From assembly GCA_963806935.1 (NCBI GenBank), contig CAWEAT010000051.1:1-64000 (forward strand): a stretch of DNA of 64,000 bases, given 5' to 3'. The DNA comes from Roseiarcus sp963806935. GTDB lineage: Bacteria; Pseudomonadota; Alphaproteobacteria; Rhizobiales; Beijerinckiaceae. This document shows, piece after piece, positions 11,393 through 22,919 of the stretch (position 1 is its first letter; every line of letters starts with the position of its first letter). A program made the position numbers and the translations under genes. The notes below the pieces were generated by a model, which had not been told where the DNA came from, searched no databases, and saw only the letters and a program-made list of their open reading frames with translations.

Positions 11393-13176
11393 ATGTCCGA
11401 AACCCGGAAAATTGCTGCGATCCTGGTCGCCGACGTCGTCGGCTACAGCCGGCTCGCCGGCGCCGACGAGGAGCGCACCCTGGCGCGGCTCCGGGGGCTG
11501 CGCAGTGATCTCATCGATCCAGCAATAGCCGCCCATCGCGGGCGTATCGTCAAGCGCACCGGCGATGGGTTCTTGGTCGAATTTCGCAGCGTGGTCGACG
11601 CCGTGCGCTGCGCGATCGAGGTGCAGACCGGCATGGCCGAACGCAGCGCCGGAGTGCCGGAAGATCGCCGCATCGAGCTCCGCATCGGCGTCCATCTCGG
11701 CGACGTGGTCGAGGAGGCCGACGGCGATCTGATGGGCGATGGCGTCAATATCGCCGCGCGGCTCGAAGGGATTTGCCAGCCGGGCGCGATTTGCCTCTCC
11801 GAACAAGCCTATTGGCAGGTGAAAGGCCGGCTCGATCGGGCGGTCACGGATCTCGGCCCGACCCAACTCAAGAACATCGCCGAGCCGATCCGGGTTTATT
11901 CGTTGCAAGTCGGCGTGCCCGCCGAGGCGCAAGCCCGCGTCGGCCTCGGCGCCGGAAAAATCCGCCCCGCCGCGCCTCTCGATGGTCGTCCTGCCGTTCG
12001 CCAATATCGGCGGCGACGCGGAGCAGGAGCACTTCGTCGACGGGGTCACGGAGAGCCTGACGACCGATCTTTCGCGCATTCGAGGCTCGCTCGTTATCGG
12101 GCGCAACACAGCGTTCACCTACAAGGGCAAGGCCGCCGATCTGAAACAGATCGGGCGCGAGTTCAACGTCCGCTATGTCCTCGAGGGCAGCGTTCAGCGC
12201 GGCGGCAACCGCATGCGCGTCAACGTGCAGCTCATCGACGCCGAAACGGGCAATCATCTCTGGGCCGAGCGGTTCGACAAGCCGCTCGCCGATCTCTTCG
12301 ACATGCAGGACGAAATCGTCGCTCGCCTGGCGGGCGCGCTCAACGCCCAGCTTGCCGCCGCCGAGGCGCGCCGCGCGGAACAGGCGCCGACCCCCGAACT
12401 CGATGGACCTCTATTTTCAGGGTTTGGCTTGGCTCAACAAGGGTGCGACCCCTGACAACGCCGCGCAAGCGCGCAGCTTTTTCGATCGCTCTCTTGCGGC
12501 CGACCGCGAGAATGTCGACGCGCTCATTGGATCGGCCGGCGCGGACACACTCGCAGGCGCGCTTCTCTTTGCGACCGATCCGATGGCGGCCCTCGTGGCG
12601 GCTGAAGCGAAGTTGACCAAAGCCTTGTCGTCAGTCCCGGACCACGCCGTTGGCCATATGTGGCTGGGACTTGTCTACATATTGACCAGGCGCGCCGCGC
12701 AGGGCATCGCCGAATGTGAACATGCGTTGGAGCTGGATCGAAATCTCGCCCACGCCCATGCAAACATCGGATTTGGTAAGATTTATGTCGGTCGCGCCGA
12801 AGAATCCGAGGCTCACATTGTTGAGGCCCTGCGCCTCAGTCCGCGCGATACGCTGGCTTACGCGTGGTTTAATGTAGCGGGCCTCGCGAAGCTCCACCTC
12901 GGCAGTCACGAGCAAGCGGTCGCGTGGCTTCGTCGGGCGGTCGAGGCCAACCGAAATTATCCGGCCGCAAATTTTCATCTGGCCGCCGCCCTCGCTCTGC
13001 TCGGTCGAGTTGATGAGGCGCGTTCCGCAGTCAAGGCCGGCCTCGCGCTCGACCCGACATTCACCATTTCCCGCGCCCGCGCCGCCCGGACCGCGAGGAG
13101 CGACGACCCGACATATCTCGCCCAGCTTGAGCTCGTTCTGGAAGGCATGCGCAAGGCCGGAGTCCCCGAACAATGA
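11393..13176 (+). pseudogene. class III adenylate/guanylate cyclase with TolB-like and TPR domains, two frameshifts as read
   Basis: The N-terminal third is a class III cyclase domain: KIAAILVADVVGYSRLAGAD (metal-binding Asp), RIVKRTGDGFLVEF, RIGVHLGDVVEEADGDLMGD and GVNIAARLE. Next comes a TolB/FlgO-like domain starting MVVLPFANIGGDAEQEHF, then a TPR region from MDLYFQGLAWLNKGATPDNA to the end. The three parts lie in three frames. Removing one A from the AAAAA run at 11956-11960 and one C from CCCCC at 12391-12395 restores a single frame (GAGKSAPPRLSMVVLPF and APTPNSMDLYFQG) of about 593 residues, typical of the cyclase-TolB-TPR architecture common in Rhizobiales. Either both runs are miscalled or the gene is recently inactivated. 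ATG 11393 is the most likely start. Confidence 0.85.
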
Positions 13177-13183
13177 TCGCCCC

Positions 13184-15862
<2,679 letters not shown>

Positions 15863-15902
15863 CGATGGCTCCCCAAAAGATGCGAGCGCAAGCCCGGCCG
15901 GG

Positions 15903-16481
15903 TCAGGCGCGCGAATGCAACCCCATGCCGAAGCTCACCCATCCGACCCCGTGAAACAGGAGGTCGACGCCGAGCAGGGTGCCTAGCACATAAACGCTGT
16001 CGAGCGGCCAGTGAGTGACAATGATCAAACCGAGAAGAATTGTGACCGCGGCGGCGAGAAAGACAAGGCCGCGCGGCTCGCCGGCCGGAATCTGCGTCGC
16101 GAGATAAGCGCGAACGACGCCCGCGGCGATGAGGCCGGCGCCGAGCAGGAGAGTGAGCACGACCGAGGCGAGGATCGGGTTGGCGATGCACAAGATTCCC
16201 GCGGCGATATAGAGAAGGCCGCCGACCACCCACAGAAAGAACAGGCCCCAGCTTCGCGAGTGCATGCCGATGCCGATTTCGGCCGCGCCGGCGATCAGGA
16301 ACAGGACCCCGTTGAGCGTCACGGTGGCGATCGTCGCAACGAGGGAAAAGAACAGCGCGGCGAAGCCGAGCACGACCAGGAGGACGCCGAAGGCGGTGAT
16401 CGCCGCCCATTTTCCGCGCAAGCGCTCGATCGCTTCGCCGAGGCTATGGGGAGAGGTCCCGACATTCGACGCGTTCGACAT
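15903..16481 (-). CDS. HdeD-family inner-membrane protein
   Basis: A 192-residue, very hydrophobic protein with about six membrane segments (for example AAITAFGVLLVVLGFAALFF, FLWVVGGLLYIAAGILCIA, VVLTLLLGAGLIAAGVVRAY). This fits the HdeD/DUF308 family, named after an E. coli acid-resistance protein. ATG 16481 has GGAGA six bases upstream. It ends 40 bp before ppdK in the same direction and lies 36 bp after hrcA, so hrcA-hdeD-ppdK could be co-transcribed. An acid-stress role is only inferred from the family name. Confidence 0.85.
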   Translation of the reverse strand: MSNASNVGTSPHSLGEAIERLRGKWAAITAFGVLLVVLGFAALFFSLVATIATVTLNGVLFLIAGAAEIGIGMHSRSWGLFFLWVVGGLLYIAAGILCIANPILASVVLTLLLGAGLIAAGVVRAYLATQIPAGEPRGLVFLAAAVTILLGLIIVTHWPLDSVYVLGTLLGVDLLFHGVGWVSFGMGLHSRA

Positions 16482-16517
16482 TGCGTTTCTCCAGCAGCGA
16501 AACAACAACTCGCCGCC

Positions 16518-17600
16518 CTAACGTGGGCGCTTGAGCTCGCCGAGCACTTGCGCCGCATATTCGACCATAGGCACGATGCGGGCGTAATTGAGCCGGGTCG
16601 GCCCGATGACCCCGAGCACGCCGGCGATGCGATGGTCGCTGTCCCTGAGCGGCGCGGCGATCATCGAGGATCCGGAGAGCGAGAACAGCTTGTTCTCCGA
16701 GCCGATGAAAATCTTGACCCCGTCGCCGGACTCGGCGCGGTGGAGGAGCTCGATGACGTCGGTTTTGGTCTCGAGGTCGGCGAACAGGGTGCGGATGCGC
16801 TCGAGGTCCTCGGAGGCGTGCACGTCGCCGAGCAGGTTCGCCTGACCGCGAATGATGAGCTGGTCGCCCGATCCGGCGCCCGACCATGAGACGAGGCCGG
16901 CTTCGACCAGGCGGGCGGCGATATCGTCGAGCTCCTTGCGGGCGTCGCGCCGCGCGGCCTCGATTTCGGCCGTCACCTCGGCGAGCGTGCGGCCGCGGAT
17001 GCGGGCGCTGAGGAAGTTGGAAGCCTCGACGAAGGCCGAAGCCGGCATGCCCGCCGGAGTCGCGACCACGCGGTTCTCGATCGAGCCGTCCTCGGCGACG
17101 AGGATCGCCAGCGCCCGGCCGGCCTCGAGGCGCACGAATTCGACATGCTTCAGCCGCGCGTCGGTCTTGCTGGTCAGCACCACGCCGGCGCCGCGGGTCA
17201 ATTCCGAGAGCAGGCTCGTGGTCTCGGCCAGCGCGCCTTCGAACCCGCCTCCTTCCGCCGCCGCCCGCACCTGGCTGTCGATGCGCGCCCGCTCCTCGCG
17301 CCCGAGGTCGCCGAATTCGAGCAGCGCGTCGACGAACAGCCTGAGACCCTGCTGGGTCGGCAGGCGCCCGGCGCTGGCGTGCGGGGCGTAGATGAGCCCG
17401 AGCTCCTCGAGATCCTGCATCACATTGCGAACGGACGCCGGCGAAAGCGAGATCGGCAGCAGGCGAGACAGATGCCGCGAGCCGACAGGCTCGCCGTTGG
17501 AGAGATAAGAGTTGACGATGCTGCGGAAGATCTCGCGCGCACGCACGTTGAGCGTCGTCAGCGCGCTCGACTCGGCGGGCCGTTCTGCAGGGGCGGACAT
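16518..17600 (-). CDS. hrcA: heat-inducible transcription repressor HrcA
   Basis: A 360-residue HrcA, the repressor that binds CIRCE operators of groESL/dnaK operons and needs GroEL for activity. The N-terminal winged helix reads AREIFRSIVNSYLSNGEPVG, with SRLLPISLSPASVRNVMQDL as the recognition region and LGLIYAPHASAGRLPTQQGL following. The C-terminal GAF-like domain ends with RIAGVLGVIGPTRLNYARIV. ATG 17600 was chosen over an upstream in-frame start that adds 31 unconserved residues. In most relatives hrcA is followed by grpE; here the next gene is HdeD-like and no grpE is seen. No CIRCE element is visible nearby. Confidence 0.96.
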   Translation of the reverse strand: MSAPAERPAESSALTTLNVRAREIFRSIVNSYLSNGEPVGSRHLSRLLPISLSPASVRNVMQDLEELGLIYAPHASAGRLPTQQGLRLFVDALLEFGDLGREERARIDSQVRAAAEGGGFEGALAETTSLLSELTRGAGVVLTSKTDARLKHVEFVRLEAGRALAILVAEDGSIENRVVATPAGMPASAFVEASNFLSARIRGRTLAEVTAEIEAARRDARKELDDIAARLVEAGLVSWSGAGSGDQLIIRGQANLLGDVHASEDLERIRTLFADLETKTDVIELLHRAESGDGVKIFIGSENKLFSLSGSSMIAAPLRDSDHRIAGVLGVIGPTRLNYARIVPMVEYAAQVLGELKRPR

Positions 17601-17725
17601 CGCGCCAAGAATGGCTGGAACTCGGCTCAGGCGCAAGGCGAGCTTATGGGGCAGGCCTAGCGATTGAAATGCGGCGACCGACCTGCCAAACATGGCCGCA
17701 AACGGTGGGGCGCGAGGACAGGCTG

Positions 17726-19459
17726 TTGGGCGAAGCTTTGCGGACGGGCGGACAGATTCTCATCGATCAGCTCGTCATCCAGGGGGTCGAGCGCGTTTAC
17801 TGCGTTCCCGGCGAATCCTACCTCGCCGCCCTCGACGCCATGAACAATTCCCCGATCGACGTGACCGTGTGCCGGCAGGAAGCGGGCGCGGCGATCATGG
17901 CGTTGACCGAAGGGCGGCTCACCGGGCGGCCGGGCGTCTGCTTCGTGACGCGGGGCCCCGGCGCGACCAACGCGGCGCATGGGGTTCACATCGCAGAGCA
18001 TGATTCCGCGCCGCTGATCCTGTTCATCGGCCAGGTCGATCGGGCGATGATGGGGCGAGGCGCGTTCCAGGAAATGGACTATCGCGCCTTCTTCGCCTCG
18101 ACCGCGAAGCTGGCGACGCAGATCGAGTCCGCCGCGCAAATTCCCGAAATCGTCCAGCGCGCGTTCCACGTCGCGATGCAGGGCCGGCCCGGCCCGGTGG
18201 TGATCGCGCTGCCCGAAGACATGCTGACGGAAACGGCCGAAACGCTCGACGCGCCGCGCGTCGAGCCGGCTCCGATCTGGCCCGGCCTGACCCAAATGGC
18301 CGAATTGCAGAAGATGCTGTGGGCGGCGGAGCGGCCGATCGCCATCCTCGGCGGGGGCGGTTGGACCAAGCGGGCGAGCGCCGCCTTCGTCCGGTTCGCC
18401 GAGCGCTTCGACCTGCCCGTCGCTGGGTCGTTTCGCCGCTCCGGCGCCTTCGATGGCGAGCACGACAATTTCGCCGGCGAGGTCGGCCTATCGATCAATC
18501 CGAAGCTGAAGGCGCGCGTCGACGGAGCTGATCTGGTTCTGCTGGTCGGCGGCCGGATGTCCGAAGCAGCGGCGCAGGGTTATACGCTGTTCAACATTCC
18601 CGCGCCGCGCCAGCGGGTGGTCCACGTCCATGCCGACGCAAACGAGATCGGCCGCAACTATCATCCCGCGCTCGGCATCGTCGCGACTTCGCCCGAATTC
18701 TGCGCCGCGCTCGAAGGCGTCGAGCCGCCCGCGACGATCCGTTGGTCGGCGGAAACGCGGATGGCGCGGGCGGAATATTTGGCCTGGAGCGAGCAGGCGC
18801 CGCCCAATCCTGGCCGGGTGCAATTGGCTGAGATCATGTTCGCGCTCCGGCGACGCTCGCCCGACGCGATCTTCACCAACGGCGCCGGCAATTTCGCGAT
18901 TTGGGCCGGCCGCTTCCTGCGCTTTCGCGGGTTCGAGCAGCAATTGGGGCCGACCTCGGGCTCGATGGGCTTCGGCTTGCCGGCGGCGATCGGCGCGAAG
19001 CGAGTGTTCCCGAAGCGCACGGTCGTCTGCTTCGCCGGGGACGGCGATTTTCTCATGAACGGGCAGGAATTCGCGACCGCGGTTCAATATGGCCTGGCCG
19101 TGGTCGTCGTGGTGATCGACAACGGCATGTATGGGACGATCCGGATGCATCAGGAGCGCATGTATCCCGGGCGGATCATCGGCACGGCGCTGCGCAATCC
19201 GGATTTCGCGGCCTACGCGCGCGCGTTCGGCGGCCACGGCGAAACGGTCGAGGAGACGGCCGCGTTCCTGCCCGCATACGAGCGCGCTTTGGCCTCCGGC
19301 CTGCCGTCGATCCTGCACGTCAAGGTCGATCCCGAAGCGATCACGCCCGCGACGACCTTGTCGCCATCCGCGCGCAGGCGCTGGAGAAGGGCGGCAAAGC
19401 GCGAAACCCCTAAGACGGCATTCCGCCTCGGAGCGATGTCGGCTATGCTTCCAGCATGA
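17726..19459 (+). CDS. thiamine pyrophosphate-dependent enzyme, acetolactate synthase-like
   Basis: A TPP enzyme of the acetolactate synthase/benzoylformate decarboxylase superfamily. The Pyr domain has CVPGESYLAALDAMNN with the activating Glu in CRQEAGAAIMA, then RGPGATNAAHGVHIA. The PP domain has CFAGDGDFLMNGQEF and IDNGMYGTIRMHQERM (the GDG...N Mg/TPP motif). The start is uncertain: TTG 17726 has GAGGACAGG upstream; ATG 17669 is an alternative. The last residues look frameshifted. Adding one base at 19363-19364 gives TTLSAIRAQALEKGGKARNP and a stop at 19413, the usual family ending; as read the frame runs on with a basic tail to 19459 and meets the next gene as ATGA. True substrate unknown; it is not the IlvB of an ilvBH pair. 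Confidence 0.85.
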   Translation: MGEALRTGGQILIDQLVIQGVERVYCVPGESYLAALDAMNNSPIDVTVCRQEAGAAIMALTEGRLTGRPGVCFVTRGPGATNAAHGVHIAEHDSAPLILFIGQVDRAMMGRGAFQEMDYRAFFASTAKLATQIESAAQIPEIVQRAFHVAMQGRPGPVVIALPEDMLTETAETLDAPRVEPAPIWPGLTQMAELQKMLWAAERPIAILGGGGWTKRASAAFVRFAERFDLPVAGSFRRSGAFDGEHDNFAGEVGLSINPKLKARVDGADLVLLVGGRMSEAAAQGYTLFNIPAPRQRVVHVHADANEIGRNYHPALGIVATSPEFCAALEGVEPPATIRWSAETRMARAEYLAWSEQAPPNPGRVQLAEIMFALRRRSPDAIFTNGAGNFAIWAGRFLRFRGFEQQLGPTSGSMGFGLPAAIGAKRVFPKRTVVCFAGDGDFLMNGQEFATAVQYGLAVVVVVIDNGMYGTIRMHQERMYPGRIIGTALRNPDFAAYARAFGGHGETVEETAAFLPAYERALASGLPSILHVKVDPEAITPATTLSPSARRRWRRAAKRETPKTAFRLGAMSAMLPA

Positions 19460-19686
19460 CCAAGCTCTTCGAACGCGCCGTTGACGCAGTCCGGGGTCTG
19501 TCGCCAGAGACGCAGGACGCTCTCGCGCGGATTGTCCTGCAGCTTGCTCAAGAGAACGACCTGCCGCCAATCGGCATGAGCGCTGAGGACGAGAGCTCGT
19601 TCGACGAGTCGCTCGCGGAGGCGGAGCGCGGCGTGTTTGTGAGCGACGAGACGATCCGAGCGTTCTGGGCGAAGCACGGTCTGTGA
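19456..19686 (+). CDS. putative antitoxin of a ParE/RelE-type module
   Basis: A 76-residue acidic protein directly before a ParE/RelE-like toxin gene and overlapping it as GTGA, the classic antitoxin-toxin arrangement. The N-terminal half (ERAVDAVRGLSPETQDALAR, IVLQLAQENDLPPIG) is helical and could dimerise. The C-terminal half (EDESSFDESLAEAERGVFVS) is acidic and probably wraps the toxin. Function is inferred from context and resemblance to short antitoxins paired with RelE/ParE toxins in Rhizobiales. No clear operator palindrome was identified upstream. Confidence 0.75.
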   Translation: MTKLFERAVDAVRGLSPETQDALARIVLQLAQENDLPPIGMSAEDESSFDESLAEAERGVFVSDETIRAFWAKHGL

Positions 19687-19970
19687 GGGTCCGCTATACG
19701 CCTCGCGCATTCGCCGAGCTTCAGGACGTCTTCGCCTACATCGACGATCATTCCCCATTAGGCGGACGAAACGTCAAGGGTCGCGTCCACGCTGTGATTG
19801 AACTCATTGCCGCGCATCCAGGGTCTGGACGCCGAATCGGGAAGCGCGGCCTTCGACAAATCGTAGTTTTTCCGTACCCTTATTTTGTCTTTTACCGGGT
19901 CGTGGCCGGCGAGATCGTGATTCAAGGTGTCCGTCACGCCTCCCGAGATCCAGCATTGGGGCCGGGATGA
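19683..19970 (+). CDS. ParE/RelE superfamily toxin
   Basis: A 95-residue protein starting at GTG 19683, overlapping the antitoxin stop. It shows the RelE/ParE fold pattern: VRYTPRAFAELQDVFAYIDD (N-terminal strand and helix pair), RVHAVIELIAAHPGSGRRIG, then strands VVFPYPYFVFYRVVAGEIVI and the closing GVRHASRDP, the conserved His/Arg end of ParE-type toxins. ParE proteins poison gyrase and RelE proteins cleave mRNA; the sequence does not decide which applies. The module lies between a metabolic TPP enzyme and an isomerase, so it is a small accessory insertion on the chromosome. Confidence 0.88.
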   Translation: MRVRYTPRAFAELQDVFAYIDDHSPLGGRNVKGRVHAVIELIAAHPGSGRRIGKRGLRQIVVFPYPYFVFYRVVAGEIVIQGVRHASRDPALGPG

Positions 19971-20015
19971 GTGCGATGAGGGGCCCGATCAAGCGGCGAC
20001 GATAATCGTCCCTCC

Positions 20016-20615
20016 TCAAGTCTGCGCCCCGGCCGCCCAGTCGAGCGCCTGCTCGAGCCGATCGTTGCCCCAGAACACTTCGCCGTCGCTGGTCACGATT
20101 GACGGCGCGCCGACGATGCCGATCTCTGTCGCCCGGGCGCACTCGGCTTTGAGCGCCGCCTTGTTGGCCTCGCTTTCGGCCCGCTCGAGCGTTGCGGCGG
20201 GATCGACGCCGCATGCCTCGAGCAGGGACGCGATCGTGGCCCGATCGGCGATCGGCAAGCCGCGGCCGAATTCGGCCATGTAGACGTCGCGGGAAAAGTC
20301 GGCCCGCGCCTCGCCCTCAAGCGCCAGCGCGACCCGCGCGGCGAGCAGGCTGGCTTGCGGAAAGGGCTCCGGCCGGACGAGCGGGACGCCCATCGCCGCG
20401 CACGTGCGCTCGAGGTCGCGCCACATGTACCGGCCCTTGTTGGGGTAGATGTTGAACGGCGAGTCCCGCCAGCCCTGGGCGGCGAAAATCGGTCCGAGCA
20501 GGAACGGCCGCCACGCGAGGCTCACCCCCCGCGCCTCGGCGAGCGCGCCGACGCGGAGCGCCGCGGGGTAGGAATAGGTGCTTGCGAACTCGTACCAGAA
20601 CTCCGCGCTCGCCAT
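20016..20615 (-). CDS. DsbA-family 2-hydroxychromene-2-carboxylate isomerase-like protein
   Basis: A 199-residue thioredoxin-fold protein of the HCCA isomerase/kappa-GST group. The N-terminus FWYEFASTYSYPAALRV carries the S-x-Y-S-Y-P site, where Ser replaces the redox cysteine of true DsbA proteins. Further landmarks are RPFLLGPIFAAQGW and the C-terminal GIVGAPSIVTSDGEVFWGND. ATG 20615 has GGGAGGC upstream; an earlier in-frame start adds 11 poor residues. In naphthalene degradation this family isomerises 2-hydroxychromene-2-carboxylate with glutathione, but no such pathway is visible here, so a general glutathione-linked role is equally possible. Confidence 0.88.
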   Translation of the reverse strand: MASAEFWYEFASTYSYPAALRVGALAEARGVSLAWRPFLLGPIFAAQGWRDSPFNIYPNKGRYMWRDLERTCAAMGVPLVRPEPFPQASLLAARVALALEGEARADFSRDVYMAEFGRGLPIADRATIASLLEACGVDPAATLERAESEANKAALKAECARATEIGIVGAPSIVTSDGEVFWGNDRLEQALDWAAGAQT

Positions 20616-20689
20616 TGCGCCTCCCGGGAAAGCCCGCGAGTCTGACATGGCGCAGGCGGCCGGGAAAGCGGCGAGGCCAAACGCAACGA

Positions 20690-20718
20690 AGCCGCCCCAT
20701 CGGTCGGATGGGACGGCT
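20690..20718 (-). terminator. probable transcription terminator
   Basis: An inverted repeat with 12-base arms (one C/A mismatch) and a 5-base loop sits 32 bp after the stop of the small secreted-protein gene, in the gap before the isomerase gene. Read on minus it is followed by TCGTTGCGTTTGG, only a weak T-run; on plus it is followed by CGTTTTG. Placement after a minus-strand gene favours use on that strand. Confidence 0.5.
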
Positions 20719-20750
20719 CGTTTTGCCGAGTTCGATCGTGGGTTGACGAA

Positions 20751-20993
20751 TTACTGCGCGGGCGCAGCCGGAGCGGCCGGCGCCATCGTGTCGCCGGTCT
20801 TCTTCGTCTTCTTGGCCATGTGCTTCGGCTTCTTCGTCTTCGCCTTCATCGAGTCCTTGGCCGGCGCCATCGCGTCGGAGGCGGCGGGAGCGGCGCCTGC
20901 CGCGGGCGCCGTCGTGTCGGTCTGGGCGAAGGCGGCAAGAGGCGCGAAAGCGATCGCGGCGGAGATCCCGAGTGCGGCGAATGTCTTCAGCAT
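20751..20993 (-). CDS. small secreted Ala/Pro/Lys-rich protein
   Basis: An 80-residue protein. Residues 1-23 are a clear Sec signal peptide (MLKTFAALGISAAIAFAPLA, cleavage after AFA). The mature part is low-complexity: an Ala/Pro/Thr stretch, then a basic core KAKTKKPKHMAKKTKKTGD, then APAAPAAPAQ. ATG 20993 has GGAG about eight bases upstream. Proteins of this type are common, poorly conserved periplasmic proteins of Rhizobiales with no assigned role. It is divergent from aroC, from which it is separated by about 157 bp. Confidence 0.75.
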   Translation of the reverse strand: MLKTFAALGISAAIAFAPLAAFAQTDTTAPAAGAAPAASDAMAPAKDSMKAKTKKPKHMAKKTKKTGDTMAPAAPAAPAQ

Positions 20994-21150
20994 TGTACAG
21001 TCTCCATGCGAGTCGTTCGACTCTGGTTTGGCGGGGCGGGGGCATGCGCCCGTGAACATGAATTGGCAATGAATGCAGCATGGCGGGAATGGGCGCCGCC
21101 ACGGGTTTGACGCGGTGCAGAACCGTCCGTATGTACGCGCGAGGTCCGTC

Positions 21151-22242
21151 ATGTCCCATAACACCTTCGGCCATCTCTTCCGCGTCACCACCTTCGGCGA
21201 GAGTCATGGCGCGGGAATGGGATGCGTCGTCGACGGCTGCCCGCCGCGAATCCCGCTCGAAGCGGCCGACATCCAGACCGAGCTCGACCGGCGCCGGCCC
21301 GGCGGCTCGCGCTTCACCACCCAGCGGCGCGAGCCCGACGAGGCCCGCATCCTCTCCGGCGTGATGATTGACGAAACGACAGGCGGGCAGGTGACGACCG
21401 GAACGCCGATCGGGATCTTCATCGACAATGTCGATCAGCGGTCGAAGGACTACGGCGAGATCAAGGACAAGTACCGTCCCGGCCACGCCGACTACGCCTA
21501 TGAGGCAAAATACGGCATCCGCGACTATCGCGGCGGCGGCCGCGCTTCGGCGCGCGAGACGGCGGCGCGGGTCGCGGCAGGCGCGATCGCGCGCAAGGTG
21601 ATCCCCGGCGTCAGCATTCGCGGCGCCTTGGTGCAGATGGGGAAACTCAGGATCGACCGGACCCGCTGGGACTGGGACGAGGTCGGGCGGAATCCGTTCT
21701 TCTCTCCCGACGCTGTCGCCGCCGAGCGCTTCGCCGGTTATCTCGACGAGATCCGCAAATCCGGCTCCTCGATCGGCGCCGTGATCGAGATTGTCGCCGA
21801 GGGCGTCCCATCCGGCTGGGGCGCGCCGATCTACGGCAAGCTCGATGCGGAAATCGCCGGGGCGCTGATGGGAATCAACGCCGTCAAGGCGGTCGAGATC
21901 GGCGACGGGTTCGCGGCGGCCGAGCTCTCCGGCGAAGAGAACGCCGACGAGATGCGGCGGGGCAATGACGGCCAGCCGCGGTTCTTGTCGAACCACGCCG
22001 GCGGCATACTCGGCGGCATCTCGACCGGACAGCCGGTCGTCGCACGGTTCGCCGTCAAGCCGACGTCGTCGATCCTGGCGCCGCGCCGCACGCTTACCCG
22101 CGCCCTCGAGGAGACGGAGATCGTCACCAAAGGTCGTCACGACCCATGCGTCGGCATCCGCGCGGTCCCGGTCGGCGAAGCGATGGTCGCGTGCGTGCTG
22201 GCCGACGCATTCCTGCGGCACCGGGGACAGGTCGGGGCGTAG
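21151..22242 (+). CDS. aroC: chorismate synthase
   Basis: A 363-residue enzyme that makes chorismate from EPSP, the last step of the shikimate pathway, using reduced FMN. Signatures are GHLFRVTTFGESHGAGMGCV (signature 1), the RPGHADYAYEAKYGIRDYRG region with GGGRASARETAARVAAGAIA (signature 2), and the C-terminal RHDPCVGIRAVPVGEAM. ATG 21151 has GAGG upstream and starts at the conserved MSHNTFG; an earlier in-frame ATG adds 26 unconserved residues. It is intact and of normal length. Confidence 0.97.
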   Translation: MSHNTFGHLFRVTTFGESHGAGMGCVVDGCPPRIPLEAADIQTELDRRRPGGSRFTTQRREPDEARILSGVMIDETTGGQVTTGTPIGIFIDNVDQRSKDYGEIKDKYRPGHADYAYEAKYGIRDYRGGGRASARETAARVAAGAIARKVIPGVSIRGALVQMGKLRIDRTRWDWDEVGRNPFFSPDAVAAERFAGYLDEIRKSGSSIGAVIEIVAEGVPSGWGAPIYGKLDAEIAGALMGINAVKAVEIGDGFAAAELSGEENADEMRRGNDGQPRFLSNHAGGILGGISTGQPVVARFAVKPTSSILAPRRTLTRALEETEIVTKGRHDPCVGIRAVPVGEAMVACVLADAFLRHRGQVGA

Positions 22243-22377
22243 TCGTAACGATTAGGCGCCGCCCAATTCCAGGGCAAGAAGCGGAGTGTGGCGCCTGCAC
22301 GCAAGGTTTAGGCGTTCGCTCGGGTATCATCGAGCGATCGATGTTCCTCCGATAAAAATGCGCGAGGAGCGATTTCC

Positions 22378-22827
22378 ATGACCAAGGAAGAAGACAACAA
22401 GGCCGTCGTCGGCCGCTGGTTCACTGAATTCTGGGGCAGGGACGTCAATCTCGCGGTCGTCGACGAGATCGCCGCCCCGGACATGCTGCTGAAATATTCG
22501 CTGCACGCGCCCCGCCGCGGCCGCGACGACATCAAGGCGTTCATGACCGACTTCCGCGCCGCGTTCCCTGACCTCAACTTCTGGGGCACGGCCGATCTGA
22601 TCGCCGAAGGCGACTTTGTCGTCGGCCGGTGGGAAGGCGGCGGAACCCACACCGGTCCGGCCTTCAAGGACTTCCTGGTCGGAGGCCTACCCGCCGCGAC
22701 CGGCCGCAAGATGCGCTTCACCGGCACGACGGTGCTCAAGGTGGTCGACGGCAGGATCGTGGAGGAGATTGGCCTCGACGACGGCGTCGCCGCGCTCACC
22801 CAACTCGGCCTGCTCAAGGCGGCCTGA
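22378..22827 (+). CDS. SnoaL-like ester cyclase-fold protein
   Basis: A 149-residue protein of the SnoaL-like/ester cyclase group (NTF2-like fold). Visible landmarks: an N-terminal helix NKAVVGRWFTEFWG, ALHAP-like SLHAPRRGRDDIKAFMTDFR, FPDLNFWGTADLIAEGDFVV and the closing strand VLKVVDGRIVEEIGLDDGVA. ATG 22378 has GAGGAGCG upstream. It stands alone, 135 bp after aroC and 92 bp before the peptidase gene. Substrate unknown; many homologues are annotated only from the fold. Confidence 0.85.
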   Translation: MTKEEDNKAVVGRWFTEFWGRDVNLAVVDEIAAPDMLLKYSLHAPRRGRDDIKAFMTDFRAAFPDLNFWGTADLIAEGDFVVGRWEGGGTHTGPAFKDFLVGGLPAATGRKMRFTGTTVLKVVDGRIVEEIGLDDGVAALTQLGLLKAA

Positions 22828-22919
22828 TCCGCCGAGAACCGCCGCCGGCGGGCTGATCCAATTGTGTGTGATCGAGCGATCAAGTACAGTCGCAAGCCCG
22901 TCGGCGAGGGTGGGGAAAG

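Noticed and set aside
20690..20718. Riboswitch-like structure before the DsbA-like gene
   Set aside because: A single strong hairpin after a gene end is better explained as a terminator; no conserved aptamer features.
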